Positions 25,640 through 35,131 are shown, counted from the stretch's first letter. The stretch: 64,000 bases of DNA from UBA993 sp964389365 (GCA_964389365.1 CAYMDO010000006.1:8806-72805); one strand, 5' to 3'. Program-made: numbers and translations. The notes: generated by a model from the sequence alone, not told the origin.

Positions 25640-27903
25640 CTTAAAACCACTTCAATCAACCGCAGGGCTGGCATTTTTTGTGCTTCATGCCAGTTCCCGG
25701 CGGCGCCGACACAGGAAGGGCAGCCGTCATGGCAGCGGCAGGAGGTGATTGCCGCGCCGGCAGCCTTAAAAATATTACGGTATTCGTTGTAGAGGATCTG
25801 GCTGTAACCGACACCGCCCGGGAAATTATCATAAAGGTAAAGAGTCGGCAGCCCGCTGGAAGGCGATTTTACGTAGCTTACGGTACGGAGGTCGCGCGGG
25901 TCGTTCATTAAAAAAAGTGCTGCCACCTGCGGTACCAGGTTGGCAAGTCCAAGCAGGCCCGACTGTACCTCGGACTGGCTCATGCCTTCCAGCGCAGCAG
26001 CGGTAAAACCAAGCCAGAAAGCGGTGGTGGTCATCTCCGTATCAGGCAGTTTAACGGGACCGGAACCGACATTTTCGTGGGTGTTGAACCTGATTTTTTT
26101 GAACATCGAAACCAGGGCATTAAGGTGTACATCGCCGTGGGCACAATAGAGGGCGCCGGTGCTTTCTTCGAAAATATCCAGCTCTTTCAGGTTCACATTC
26201 AGGTTGGCATCGGTAAAATAATCCACATCAACCTGCCGGACAAAAGCTTTCTTTTCATCAAAATCCAGTTTTTCCACCTGGTACTGCCTGCCGCCGTGAA
26301 TGTAGATAGCCTCTTCGTGGACCAGCATCGGGGCGCCGAAACGGTCAACTTCGCCGATTGTTTTCGGGGCTGGCCCGCTGATATCAGTAATTACCACATT
26401 TTCCCTGGCTGCACAGCGCAGAGAAATTTCTTCAGCCGGATACGTGTCATCCATCCAGTGATAGCAGCCGTCGCTGAAGTAAAGGACGTTATTTTCAGCC
26501 AGGAAATCAAGCACATCGGTTACATCCCTCCTGCCAAAAGGCGCCTGATCCCGGAAAGGCAGTTCAAAGGCGGCACAGCGGATGTGGTTGGTCAGAATTA
26601 CCAGGTTGTCAGGATCGGTTACTGCCCGTTCCGGGCTACGGCCGAAGAAGTAATCGGGGTTGGTAACGATAAACTGATTTAGCGGTTCGCTGTTGGCAAC
26701 CAGCACGGCCAATGAAGCACCGCTGCGCCGGCCGGCTCTTCCGGCCTGCTGCCATGCGCTGGCGATAGCGCCCGGGTAGCCGGTCATAATGCAGGCATCC
26801 AGGGCGCCAATATCAATGCCGAGCTCCAGGGCGTTGGTGCACACTACGGCCCTGACCATGCCGCTGCGCAGGCCTTTTTCGATCTCCCTCCGCTCACTGG
26901 GCAGGTAGCCGCCGCGGTATCCGCGGATCGCGCTGTTCTCTCCCGGCCTTGCTTTTTTCAGCTGCCGCAGGTAGGTCAGCAGAACCTCAACAGCAATTCG
27001 GCTGCGGGCAAAGACAATAGTCTGAATGTTTTTGGCCAGCAGGGAACCGGCCAGCTGCTTAGTTTCAAGCAGGGAACTGCGCCTGATGCCGAGATCCGGG
27101 TTAACCAGCGGCGGGTTGTAGAGAATAAAATGTTTTTCAGCCCGGGGCGCCCCGTTTTCAGCGATGACGGTTACCTGGTCCTCGATCAGCATCTCGGCCA
27201 GTTCACCCGGATTGGCAATAGTTGCCGAACAGAGGATAAAGCGCGGTTCGGCCCCGTAAAAAGAGCAGATTCTTTTCAGGCGGCGGATCACATTGGCTAC
27301 ATGGCTGCCAAAAACACCGCGGTACTGGTGCATTTCGTCGATCACAATATATTTAAGGTTGTGGAACAGTTGGGTCCACCCGTGATGGTGGGGCAAGATC
27401 CCCGAATGCAGCATGTCGGGATTGGTTACAACAATATGCCCGCTTTTCCTGATCAACCGGCGTAAGCCCGGTTCGGTATCACCGTCATAGGTATGGATTG
27501 TCAGCGCAGTATCAAGCCCGGCGGTCAGGTCGCGCAGCTCTGCAACCTGATCCTGGGAGAGGGCCTTGGTGGGAAAGAGATAGAGGGCCCTGCTTGACTG
27601 GTCTGAAATGATCGAATTTACCACCGGCAGGTTGTAACAGAGGGTTTTCCCCGATGCGGTGGGGGTAACGATTACTGTATTTTTCCCTGCCGCCACGGCA
27701 TCGACCGCTTCAGCCTGGTGGCTGTACAGCCGTTCGATTCCCCTTCCTTGCAGCGCCCTTACCAGTGACGGGTCAAGGTGCCCCGGAATATCGGCATAGC
27801 AGCCTCCACTTTCGGGAATAACTTCCCAACGGGTCACATTGCTCATAAAGGCAGGGTCTCCCCGCCATTCTTTCAGTAAATCTGCAAGCTCTTTCATCCG
27901 CAT
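25636..27903 (-). CDS. mrfA: DEAD/DEAH-box helicase MrfA (YprA) with DUF1998
   Basis: 755 residues. Helicase motif I TPTASGKT at about 80-87, motif II DEMH at 189-192, motif III SAT, and motif VI QQAGRAGR mark a superfamily 2 helicase. The C-terminal DUF1998 region ends with a Cys cluster CRCHDGCPSC, which binds zinc or a metal in this family. By homology it is the 3'-5' helicase that works with MrfB in mitomycin C lesion repair. The gene order mrfA-mrfB is that of Bacillus. Confidence 0.9.
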   Translation of the reverse strand: MRMKELADLLKEWRGDPAFMSNVTRWEVIPESGGCYADIPGHLDPSLVRALQGRGIERLYSHQAEAVDAVAAGKNTVIVTPTASGKTLCYNLPVVNSIISDQSSRALYLFPTKALSQDQVAELRDLTAGLDTALTIHTYDGDTEPGLRRLIRKSGHIVVTNPDMLHSGILPHHHGWTQLFHNLKYIVIDEMHQYRGVFGSHVANVIRRLKRICSFYGAEPRFILCSATIANPGELAEMLIEDQVTVIAENGAPRAEKHFILYNPPLVNPDLGIRRSSLLETKQLAGSLLAKNIQTIVFARSRIAVEVLLTYLRQLKKARPGENSAIRGYRGGYLPSERREIEKGLRSGMVRAVVCTNALELGIDIGALDACIMTGYPGAIASAWQQAGRAGRRSGASLAVLVANSEPLNQFIVTNPDYFFGRSPERAVTDPDNLVILTNHIRCAAFELPFRDQAPFGRRDVTDVLDFLAENNVLYFSDGCYHWMDDTYPAEEISLRCAARENVVITDISGPAPKTIGEVDRFGAPMLVHEEAIYIHGGRQYQVEKLDFDEKKAFVRQVDVDYFTDANLNVNLKELDIFEESTGALYCAHGDVHLNALVSMFKKIRFNTHENVGSGPVKLPDTEMTTTAFWLGFTAAALEGMSQSEVQSGLLGLANLVPQVAALFLMNDPRDLRTVSYVKSPSSGLPTLYLYDNFPGGVGYSQILYNEYRNIFKAAGAAITSCRCHDGCPSCVGAAGNWHEAQKMPALRLIEVVLR

Positions 27904-28138
27904 GCCCCGCTTTAAACACCAGTTTGCTATACATTAGGTATATTCGGCGCTAAATAAAATTATCCTACCTGGCAGGCAAAATCTGTGCGAAAAGCAAAGG
28001 AATTAAGGTGTTCCTGAAGAATAATGTAAGCAGTCGAGGAGCCTGTAAAAGCACATCAAGTTTTATGGTGGGTGGCTGTCCCAAACTGCAGGTAAAGCAA
28101 TCATGGTTTAAATAAATATTTATTATGGAGGTAGGACC

Positions 28139-29176
28139 ATGCGCAAAGGATGCCCATACGGAAGTCACCGGGTAATTGAACCGAAAGGCCTTTTGCCCCA
28201 GCCGGCCTGGCAGATAGACAATGATACGGAGATTTATGATAACGAGGTTTTAATTGATGTCGAGGTGCTTAACATCGATTCGGCCAGTTTCACCCAGATT
28301 GAAGAAGAAGCAGGCGGCGATGAGGCCCGTATAGCGGAGATGATGACCGGTATCGTGGCTAAAAGGGGTAAACACCATAACCCGGTTACCGGTTCCGGCG
28401 GCATGCTGATTGGCAGAGTGGCGCAAATCGGTTCAAACTGGAAAGGCAAAACGCCCCTGAAAGTGGGGGATCGCCTGGCAACACTTGTTTCGCTCTCCCT
28501 GACGCCGCTGAGGATTGATAAAATCAAAAAAATCCATAAAGCTATTGACCAGGTGGAAATTGACGGTCAGGCTGTCCTTTTTGAAAGCGGAATTTTTGCC
28601 GTGCTGCCCGCAGATCTGCCCCAGACACTATCACTGGCAGTGCTTGATGTAGCGGGCGCCGCAGCCCAGACGGCAAAACTGGTTAAGCCCGGCGACAAAG
28701 TGGTGATCATCGGGGCCGGCGGTAAATCGGGCCTGCTCTGCCTCTTTGAAGCGAAGAAAAGGGCCGGTGTCACCGGCCAGGTGATCGGGATTGCCCCGCG
28801 CGAAGCGAGCAAAAAACGGGCCGAATCAACCGGTTACTGCGATCAGGTGCTGATGGCCGATGCTTCAGACGCGCTTGATATCATGCGCAAGGTAGAAGAT
28901 GCCACCGGCGGGGCGATGGCAGACGTGACCATTAACTGTGTCAATATCCCCAATACGGAGCTATCGTCGATTCTTGCCACCCGTGATGGCGGGATTGTCT
29001 ATTATTTCAGCATGGCAACAAGCTTTACAGCCGCCGCCCTGGGCGCTGAAGGCGTAGGCAAGGATGTAACCATGATTATCGGCAACGGGTATACTAAAGA
29101 TCACGCAGCGATCTCGCTTAACATTATGCGTGAAAGCCCGGTTTTGCGGACGATATTTGAAGATCTCTATACATAA
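28139..29176 (+). CDS. kdd: L-erythro-3,5-diaminohexanoate dehydrogenase
   Basis: 345 residues, matching Kdd in length and in the opening GCPYGSHRVIEPKGLLPQPAW, the ATGIVAxRGKxxNPVTGSGG region (here MTGIVAKRGKHHNPVTGSGG) and a nucleotide-binding IIGAGGKSGLL motif. It oxidatively deaminates 3,5-diaminohexanoate to 3-keto-5-aminohexanoate, releasing ammonium and NADH, in lysine fermentation. A strong GGAGGTAGG site precedes the ATG. First of kdd-kal-kce. Confidence 0.92.
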   Translation: MRKGCPYGSHRVIEPKGLLPQPAWQIDNDTEIYDNEVLIDVEVLNIDSASFTQIEEEAGGDEARIAEMMTGIVAKRGKHHNPVTGSGGMLIGRVAQIGSNWKGKTPLKVGDRLATLVSLSLTPLRIDKIKKIHKAIDQVEIDGQAVLFESGIFAVLPADLPQTLSLAVLDVAGAAAQTAKLVKPGDKVVIIGAGGKSGLLCLFEAKKRAGVTGQVIGIAPREASKKRAESTGYCDQVLMADASDALDIMRKVEDATGGAMADVTINCVNIPNTELSSILATRDGGIVYYFSMATSFTAAALGAEGVGKDVTMIIGNGYTKDHAAISLNIMRESPVLRTIFEDLYT

Positions 29177-29245
29177 AAAGCTTGGCACTGCTTGCTGCGG
29201 CACAGTTTACCGGTGCGCGCAGCCGCCGGGATAGGAGTGTTTTAG

Positions 29246-29653
29246 ATGGCTTATCCAGAAAAAGTAATGCTCAGGATCCGGATCAGCGAGCAGGAGGTTC
29301 ATTATGCCGGCGGCCTTGTTGACGGCGCTTTTATCATGAAGCTTTACGGTGATGCGGCAACCGAGCTGTTAATTCGCAACGACGGTGACGAAGGGCTTTT
29401 TGTGGCTTACGATTCGGTAGAGTTCAAAGCCCCGGTTTTTGCCGGCGATTACCTTGAAATATACGGGTGGATCGATAAGTCCGGAAATACATCGCGCCAT
29501 ATGAAGTTTGAGGCCTACAAGGTAATAACCGGCGCCGGGATCGAAGGCTGCCCTTCCGCATGCGACGTTTTAAGCGAGCCGCTACTGGTGAACAGGGCCA
29601 GCGGCACCTGCGTGGTGCCAAAAGAGCAGCAGCGCAATGTTCACGGCAGTTAA
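29246..29653 (+). CDS. kal: 3-aminobutyryl-CoA ammonia-lyase
   Basis: 135 residues, a hot-dog fold protein with RISEQEVHYAGGLVDGA at the start and DGDEGLFVAYDSVEFKAPVFAGDYLEI, as in Kal of lysine fermenters. It removes ammonia from L-3-aminobutyryl-CoA to give crotonyl-CoA. Placed between kdd and kce, 69 and 26 bases away. AGGAGTG precedes the ATG. Confidence 0.88.
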   Translation: MAYPEKVMLRIRISEQEVHYAGGLVDGAFIMKLYGDAATELLIRNDGDEGLFVAYDSVEFKAPVFAGDYLEIYGWIDKSGNTSRHMKFEAYKVITGAGIEGCPSACDVLSEPLLVNRASGTCVVPKEQQRNVHGS

Positions 29654-29679
29654 CAAGGATTCGACAGGAGTGATGATCA

Positions 29680-30492
29680 ATGGACAAACTGATAATCACA
29701 GCGGCGATGATCGGAGCCGAAGTAACCCGTGAACACAATCCCAACCTGCCTGTAACCCCGGGCGAGATTGCCGAAGCAGCATATGACTGCTTCAAAGCCG
29801 GAGCATCCATCGTTCACCTGCATGTGCGGGAGGACGACGGAACCCCGACGCAATCCGGGGAACGGTTCAGCGAAACAATTGAGCTGATTAAAGACAAGTG
29901 CGATATCATTATCCAGGTATCAACAGGCGGAGCGGTTGGAATGACTGCAGAAGAAAGGCTGCAGCCTGTATACCTGAAACCGGAAATGGCAACCCTCTCC
30001 ACCGGTTCGGTGAACTTCGGGGACGACGTATTCTTAAACCCCCCGCAGTACTTGGTGCAATTTGCCGCGGTTATGAAAGCAAACGGTGTTAAGCCTGAGA
30101 TAGAAGTTTTTGATGTGGGGATGATCGACAACGCCCGGCGGCTGGTTGAAATAGGCCTGCTGGAAGAACCCCTGCATTATGATTTTGTGATGGGTGTGCC
30201 GGGCGGAATCCCAGGTACTATGAAGAACCTGCTGCATTTGGCAGAAAGCATCCCAGCCGGCAGCACCTGGACCGTAGCCGGTATGGGGCGTTTCGAACTG
30301 CCTCTTGGAACGGCCGCGATCATCATGGGCGGCCACGTGCGGGTTGGATTCGAAGATAACATTTACTATGGAAAAGGGGTCCTGGCGGAAAGTAACGCCC
30401 AGTTGGTGGAAAGGATAGTGCGGGTGGCCGAAATTCACGGCCGGCCGGTTGCCACACCCGATGAGGCCCGTAAAATATTACGCTTAACATAA
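29680..30492 (+). CDS. kce: 3-keto-5-aminohexanoate cleavage enzyme
   Basis: 270 residues, a beta-keto acid cleavage (BKACE) enzyme. The zinc-binding HLHVR motif is near residues 46-50, and GAxxxREHNPNLPVTP, STGGAVGMT and SLSTGS-like segments match Kce. It converts 3-keto-5-aminohexanoate and acetyl-CoA to aminobutyryl-CoA and acetoacetate. The next pathway genes (kamA, kamDE, CoA transferase) are not in the window. A terminator follows. Confidence 0.9.
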   Translation: MDKLIITAAMIGAEVTREHNPNLPVTPGEIAEAAYDCFKAGASIVHLHVREDDGTPTQSGERFSETIELIKDKCDIIIQVSTGGAVGMTAEERLQPVYLKPEMATLSTGSVNFGDDVFLNPPQYLVQFAAVMKANGVKPEIEVFDVGMIDNARRLVEIGLLEEPLHYDFVMGVPGGIPGTMKNLLHLAESIPAGSTWTVAGMGRFELPLGTAAIIMGGHVRVGFEDNIYYGKGVLAESNAQLVERIVRVAEIHGRPVATPDEARKILRLT

Positions 30493-30521
30493 ATCAGCTT
30501 TGTCAGGTGATTGCTTAAAGT

Positions 30522-31457
30522 TTACTGACGATAGCGGCACCCCTGATGGGTGCCGCGTTTTTTCAACTCTCCTGTAACAGCTGCGGCTATCTGCCCGGCG
30601 CTTTCCGGCCAGTGCGGGGCAGTGAGCAGGTCGGCGCTTGTTGCCTGGCTGGCCAGGCGGTGGACAACAGTGTCTGGATTGAGCAGTTCCAAACAGTCAC
30701 AGATGTGGGGGAGGTAGTCAGCCAGCCTTAAATATACAGGTACCTTCCCTGCCCTGAATTCTTCAGCCAGGGGCGTGCTGCGGATAACCTGAAGGTGGTG
30801 GAACTTGATCCCTTCGATACCGAGACCGTTGATCAGGCCAACTGTTTCGGCGTGCATGGCTGCTGTTTCACCGGGCAAACCGAGGATGATGTGGGCGCAG
30901 ACCAGTATACTTCGTGCGCGGGTTATCTTTGCAGCTTTTTTAAAATCTGCGACACTGTGGCCGCGGTTGATTTTTATTAAAGTTTTGTCATGGGCTGACT
31001 GCAGGCCGTATTCAACCCATAGGTGGCAGCGGTCATTGTATTCTCCGAGCAAATCAAGGATTGTGCCGGAGATGCAGTCCGGCCGCGTGGCGATGCTCAG
31101 TCCGATCACTTCGGAATCTGACAGGGCCTGGTTATAAAGCGATCTTAAGATTTCAGGCGGAGCGTAAGTGTTGGTGTATGACTGGAAATAGGCCAGATAT
31201 TTGGCCGGATTTTTCTTTTTGCCTTTTCGGAGCTGCTCACAGAGGGCCGGCGGCCTGTTATTCCCGCAGTAAGGGGAAAATGAAGGGTTGTAACAATAGC
31301 TGCAGCCTTCTGTCCCGATTGTGCCGTCGCGGTTGGGGCATGAAAAACCGGCATCGAGCGGTATCTTATAGACAGGTTGGCCAAACATTTCCCTGAAATA
31401 ACTGCTTAACCTGAAATACCAGCCCGGTTCTCCCCGTTTAATGACACTGTTCATCAT
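30522..31457 (-). CDS. TIGR01212-type radical SAM protein (YtqA-like)
   Basis: About 311 residues from ATG 31457 (AAAAGGG is 6 bases upstream; a second ATG follows at once). The cluster motif CPNRDGTIGTEGCSYC has the spacing of the YtqA/YhcC family, and GLQSAHDKTLIKINRGH is the elongator-like core. Relatives are linked to tRNA modification, but the reaction is unknown. The start lies inside the end of mnmG, so it is the third gene of nadE-mnmG-ytqA; pairing with MnmG supports a tRNA role. Confidence 0.82.
   Translation of the reverse strand: MMNSVIKRGEPGWYFRLSSYFREMFGQPVYKIPLDAGFSCPNRDGTIGTEGCSYCYNPSFSPYCGNNRPPALCEQLRKGKKKNPAKYLAYFQSYTNTYAPPEILRSLYNQALSDSEVIGLSIATRPDCISGTILDLLGEYNDRCHLWVEYGLQSAHDKTLIKINRGHSVADFKKAAKITRARSILVCAHIILGLPGETAAMHAETVGLINGLGIEGIKFHHLQVIRSTPLAEEFRAGKVPVYLRLADYLPHICDCLELLNPDTVVHRLASQATSADLLTAPHWPESAGQIAAAVTGELKKRGTHQGCRYRQ
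30534..30563 (+). terminator. Intrinsic terminator of kdd-kal-kce
   Basis: Nine-base stem GCGGCACCC/GGGTGCCGC with a short loop and six T. It overlaps the 3' end of the convergent radical SAM gene. Confidence 0.85.
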
Positions 31458-33384
31458 CTGTTTCCCTTTTTGCCGGGCTTCGCGCGGCACCCTGTGCATG
31501 CGGGCGTTCAAGATAGAGAAGCAGGACGGTAATATCTGCAGGCGTTATCCCCTCCATCCTTGTAGCCTGCCCGAGTGTAGCGGGGCGGATCTCCTCCAGT
31601 TTTTGGCGGGCCTCGCGCGACAGGTTGTCCGCTTTCCGGTAATCAAAATCCGCAGGTATAGGTTTATCGTGAAGGCGGGCTGTTTTTTCCACCAGCTGCT
31701 CCTGCTTGTAGATATAGCCCGCATATTTAATCTGGTTTTCCAACTCTTCCAGTGTTCCCTGCGGCAGCAGGGGCAGCTTGCTACCCTCCCACTTGCTGTA
31801 TATCCTGTAGCTGATCTCCGGCCTGCGCAGCAGTTCCAAGGCACTGGTCGGCTGCTGGAGGGCAGCCGAATTATTGGCAGCCAGAAACTTTTCTACAGGG
31901 CTGCCCGGATTGTACCTGGTCGCTTTAAGCCGGTTCAGTTCTACTTCAATATAAGATTTTTTTTGCCTGTAGGCTTCGTAATACCCGCCTCCAACCAACC
32001 CGGCCTGCCTTCCTTTTTCGGTCAGGCGCAGGTCGGCGTTGTCCTGGCGTAACAGAAGGCGGTGTTCGCTGCGCGAGGTAAAAATCCGATATGGTTCCCG
32101 GACGCCCCGGGTTACCAGGTCATCGATCATCACCCCGATATAAGCCTCGTTGCGTTTTAAAATCAGCGGTTTCCCACCGTTGATTTGGGCGGCTGCATTT
32201 ATCCCGGCGATCAACCCCTGGGCGGCTGCTTCTTCATAACCTGTGGTTCCGTTGATCTGTCCGGCAAAGAAAAGCCCTTCCACTTTTTTTGTTTCAAGGG
32301 TTATTTTCAGCTGAACCGGTGGGGCATAGTCATATTCAATGGCATAAGCAGGCCTCATTATTTCAACCTTATCCAGCCCCCTGATCGTGCGCAGGAAAGC
32401 CTCCTGAACCGCCGGCGGCAGGCCGGTGGAAATGCCCTGCAGGTATAGTTCGTCGCTGTCTGCACTCTCCGGCTCGATAAAAACCGGGTGCCGGTCGCGG
32501 TCAGCAAAACGGACAATCTTATCTTCGATCGAGGGGCAGTAACGAGGGCCGCGCCCTTTGATCAGGCCGCTGTAAATTGGGGCAACATCAAAATTATCAC
32601 GGATTACAGCATGGGTTTCACTGTTTGTATAAGTCATCCAGCAGGGAATCTGCTCCCGGGGTGAACCGCTTCCGGTCATGGAGAAACCGGGGGCTTCAGG
32701 TTCGCCGGGAACAGGGGTTAATTCCGAGAAATCAATGCTGCGGCGGTAAACACGCGGCGGGGTGCCGGTTTTAAAGCGATCAAATTCCAACCCCAGCTTC
32801 TGAAGGCTCTTGACCAGTTGAAAGGAAGGGGTCAGGCTGCCCGGGGCTGCGGTATAATGAAGATCGCCTAAAAAAATTTTTGACCCGAGATAAACACCGC
32901 TGCAGAGGATTACTTTTCGGCATTCGTAAACAGCGCCGCTGCGGCCTGCCACGCCCGTAACCGCTCCCCCGCCGGTTAGGATCTGCTCGGCCATGTCTTC
33001 ACAGATCTTCAGCAGCGGTTCTTTCTCGAGGCTGAGCCGCATCGACCTCTGGTAGCCCCACTTGTCGATCTGGGCACGCAGGGCCTGGACGGCCGGCCCT
33101 TTGCCCGTATTCAGCACGCGGACCTGCAGCAGGTTTTGATCGGCCACTTTTGCCATTTCCCCGCCCAGCGCATCGATTTCTCTTACCAGGTGCCCTTTGC
33201 CCGGCCCTCCCAACGATGGGTTGCAGGCCATAAAGGCGATCATGTCCAGGTTAAGCGATAACAGCAGGGTACGGCACCCAAGCCGGGCTGCCGCCAGGGC
33301 GGCTTCGCATCCGGCGTGCCCGGCGCCGATCACCACTACATCATAACGGCCTACAATGTGGTTTCGCAAAATCCCCGCAGTCAT
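31438..33384 (-). CDS. mnmG: tRNA uridine-34 carboxymethylaminomethyl-modifying enzyme MnmG
   Basis: 648 residues, near the family norm. FAD-binding VIGAGHAGCEAALAAARLG at the start, MACNPSLGGPGKGHLVREIDALGG, and the C-terminal HDKPIPADFDY and LS.EARQKL signatures. With MnmE it installs the cmnm5 group at the wobble uridine. It usually neighbours mnmE near the replication origin; here it sits 13 bases after nadE instead. Confidence 0.95.
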   Translation of the reverse strand: MTAGILRNHIVGRYDVVVIGAGHAGCEAALAAARLGCRTLLLSLNLDMIAFMACNPSLGGPGKGHLVREIDALGGEMAKVADQNLLQVRVLNTGKGPAVQALRAQIDKWGYQRSMRLSLEKEPLLKICEDMAEQILTGGGAVTGVAGRSGAVYECRKVILCSGVYLGSKIFLGDLHYTAAPGSLTPSFQLVKSLQKLGLEFDRFKTGTPPRVYRRSIDFSELTPVPGEPEAPGFSMTGSGSPREQIPCWMTYTNSETHAVIRDNFDVAPIYSGLIKGRGPRYCPSIEDKIVRFADRDRHPVFIEPESADSDELYLQGISTGLPPAVQEAFLRTIRGLDKVEIMRPAYAIEYDYAPPVQLKITLETKKVEGLFFAGQINGTTGYEEAAAQGLIAGINAAAQINGGKPLILKRNEAYIGVMIDDLVTRGVREPYRIFTSRSEHRLLLRQDNADLRLTEKGRQAGLVGGGYYEAYRQKKSYIEVELNRLKATRYNPGSPVEKFLAANNSAALQQPTSALELLRRPEISYRIYSKWEGSKLPLLPQGTLEELENQIKYAGYIYKQEQLVEKTARLHDKPIPADFDYRKADNLSREARQKLEEIRPATLGQATRMEGITPADITVLLLYLERPHAQGAARSPAKRETDDEQCH

Positions 33385-33397
33385 CTTCTGCCCTTCC

Positions 33398-35041
33398 CTA
33401 ATATTCGAAACTGCGCGCTATTGGCATACGCCTTCCGCAGTTGAAACCGCGCGTAGTGATCCGCAGCCCCGGCGCTGCCTGGCGCCTTTTAAATTCAGCC
33501 CGGTCTGCCAATTTTACTATTGCGGCAACGATCTCTTTTTCGTATCCCCTGTCACAGATCTCAGCGATCGAAAGGTTCTCTTCGCTGTAAAGCTTAATTA
33601 CTGGGTCGAGCAGGGAATAGGGCGGCAGGGAATCCCCGTCTTTCTGGCCCGGGCGCAGTTCAGCAGACGGCGCTTTGTCAATGGTACTGCGGGGGATAAT
33701 CTCTATCCCGCTGGCTTGGTTAACGTGATTGGCTAATTCGTAGACCATCGTTTTCGGCAGGTCGGCGATAACCGCCAACCCGCCGGCCATATCACCGTAG
33801 AGGGTGCAGTAGCCGACAGCCAGTTCCGACTTGTTGCCGGTAGCGAGGGCCAGGTAGCCTTCCCTGTTGGAGGTATGCATCACCAGGCTGCCGCGGATTC
33901 TGGCCTGCAGGTTTTCTTCAGCCAGATCCAGCCCCGCTTTTCCGTTTTCATTGAGCAGCCCTAAATATGCGTCGAAGGGCCCGTTTATTGCAATGACCCG
34001 CTTTTCCATCCCCAGGTTTTCGGCCAGTTCCAACGCATCTTTTACGCTGTGGTCAGGGGAATAGGGTGATGGCATAATCAAGCCCAGAACATTTCCGGCC
34101 CCGAGGGCTTTAACTGCGAGAACGGCTACCAGCGCTGAATCAACCCCGCCGCTTAGCCCTAACACAGCCTTGCTGAAACCGGTTTTGGCCGCGTAATCGC
34201 GCAGGCCGAGGGTAAGCGCCTGCAAAACTGCAGCGGTGTCTTCTTCAAGCGGAGGGCAAGCCTCCACCGCGGGTTTAAACAGGGCTTCACTATCGATATC
34301 GAAAAAATCTTCACCGAAAGCTGTTGCCCGGTAGAGCAGCTCGCCTGAGTTATTATATACAAGGCTGGAGCCTTCGAAAATTAGTTCATCGTTTCCGCCC
34401 ACCTGGTTGACATATATAATCCCGGCACAGTATTTGCGCGCCAGGGAGGCTAAAAGATCTTCGCGGAGTGCTTGTTTGCCCAGGTGGTACGGGGAGGCGG
34501 ATATATTGATCAGAAGGCGGCCCCCGCCTGCAAAAAGCCCTGCCAGCGGCTCAGAGCTGCCGGGGGGGATTTCAGTATAACCGCCGTTGTTCCAAATATC
34601 TTCGCCGACAGTAATAGCGGCCTGCAGGCCGCCGACAATTTCAACATACAGTTTTGGCGCGGGACTGTAATAACGTTTTTCATTAAAATAACCGTAATTT
34701 GTCGGCAAAGGCTTCCGGTGTGCTGTTTTTATCCTCCCCTCTTCCAGGAATAATGCAGAATTGTAGAGCCCGCCATTTTGGCAATGAGAGGAGCCGATAA
34801 CCAAAGCCGGGCCATTTAATGTAAGCGGTAAAAGCTCACTTTCGAGCAGTTCCCTTTCCCTTTCAACAAAGCTGCTGTAGAGCAGAAGATCTTTGGGAGG
34901 GTAGCCGCTTAAGACAAGTTCGCTGAATATTACCAACCCGGTTCCGCTGTCGGTCGCGCGTAATATATAATCCTTCACTTTGGCTGTATTCTTGCTCAGT
35001 GCCCCAACGGTCTGGTTCAGCTGCGCTACTGCAATCCGCAT
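33398..35041 (-). CDS. nadE: NAD+ synthetase with degenerate glutaminase domain
   Basis: 547 residues, the long glutamine-dependent architecture: a nitrilase-type domain (about 1-250) and a synthetase domain with the P-loop LGLSGGVDSALV. In the nitrilase triad, Glu41 (FSELVLSGYPPKDLL) and Lys110 (HRKPLP) are present, but the ICEDIW motif reads VGEDIW, with Gly146 in place of the Cys nucleophile; the codon is GGC on the coding strand. The protein should make NAD+ from deamido-NAD+ and ATP with free ammonia rather than glutamine. First gene of nadE-mnmG-ytqA, behind a promoter and a candidate attenuator. Confidence 0.92.
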   Translation of the reverse strand: MRIAVAQLNQTVGALSKNTAKVKDYILRATDSGTGLVIFSELVLSGYPPKDLLLYSSFVERERELLESELLPLTLNGPALVIGSSHCQNGGLYNSALFLEEGRIKTAHRKPLPTNYGYFNEKRYYSPAPKLYVEIVGGLQAAITVGEDIWNNGGYTEIPPGSSEPLAGLFAGGGRLLINISASPYHLGKQALREDLLASLARKYCAGIIYVNQVGGNDELIFEGSSLVYNNSGELLYRATAFGEDFFDIDSEALFKPAVEACPPLEEDTAAVLQALTLGLRDYAAKTGFSKAVLGLSGGVDSALVAVLAVKALGAGNVLGLIMPSPYSPDHSVKDALELAENLGMEKRVIAINGPFDAYLGLLNENGKAGLDLAEENLQARIRGSLVMHTSNREGYLALATGNKSELAVGYCTLYGDMAGGLAVIADLPKTMVYELANHVNQASGIEIIPRSTIDKAPSAELRPGQKDGDSLPPYSLLDPVIKLYSEENLSIAEICDRGYEKEIVAAIVKLADRAEFKRRQAAPGLRITTRGFNCGRRMPIARSFEY

Positions 35042-35061
35042 TTCAGCACCTCTTGTTAACT

Positions 35062-35107
35062 AAAAAGCCCACGGGAAAGCGACTTTCCCCGTGAGCGTTT
35101 TTCCCGT
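35062..35107 (-). promoter_or_regulatory. Candidate attenuator in the nadE leader
   Basis: Minus-strand leader. A ten-pair hairpin (plus coordinates 35070-35079 with 35083-35093, one bulge, CGA loop) is followed by TTTTT (35062-35066), 20 bases before the nadE start. An upstream ACGGGAAA (35100-35107) is an exact match for pairing with the terminator's TTTCCCGT arm, so the two structures exclude each other. The ligand or sensor is unknown. Confidence 0.55.
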
Positions 35108-35131
35108 TTTTTGATGTATTGTTCTGGCTGA

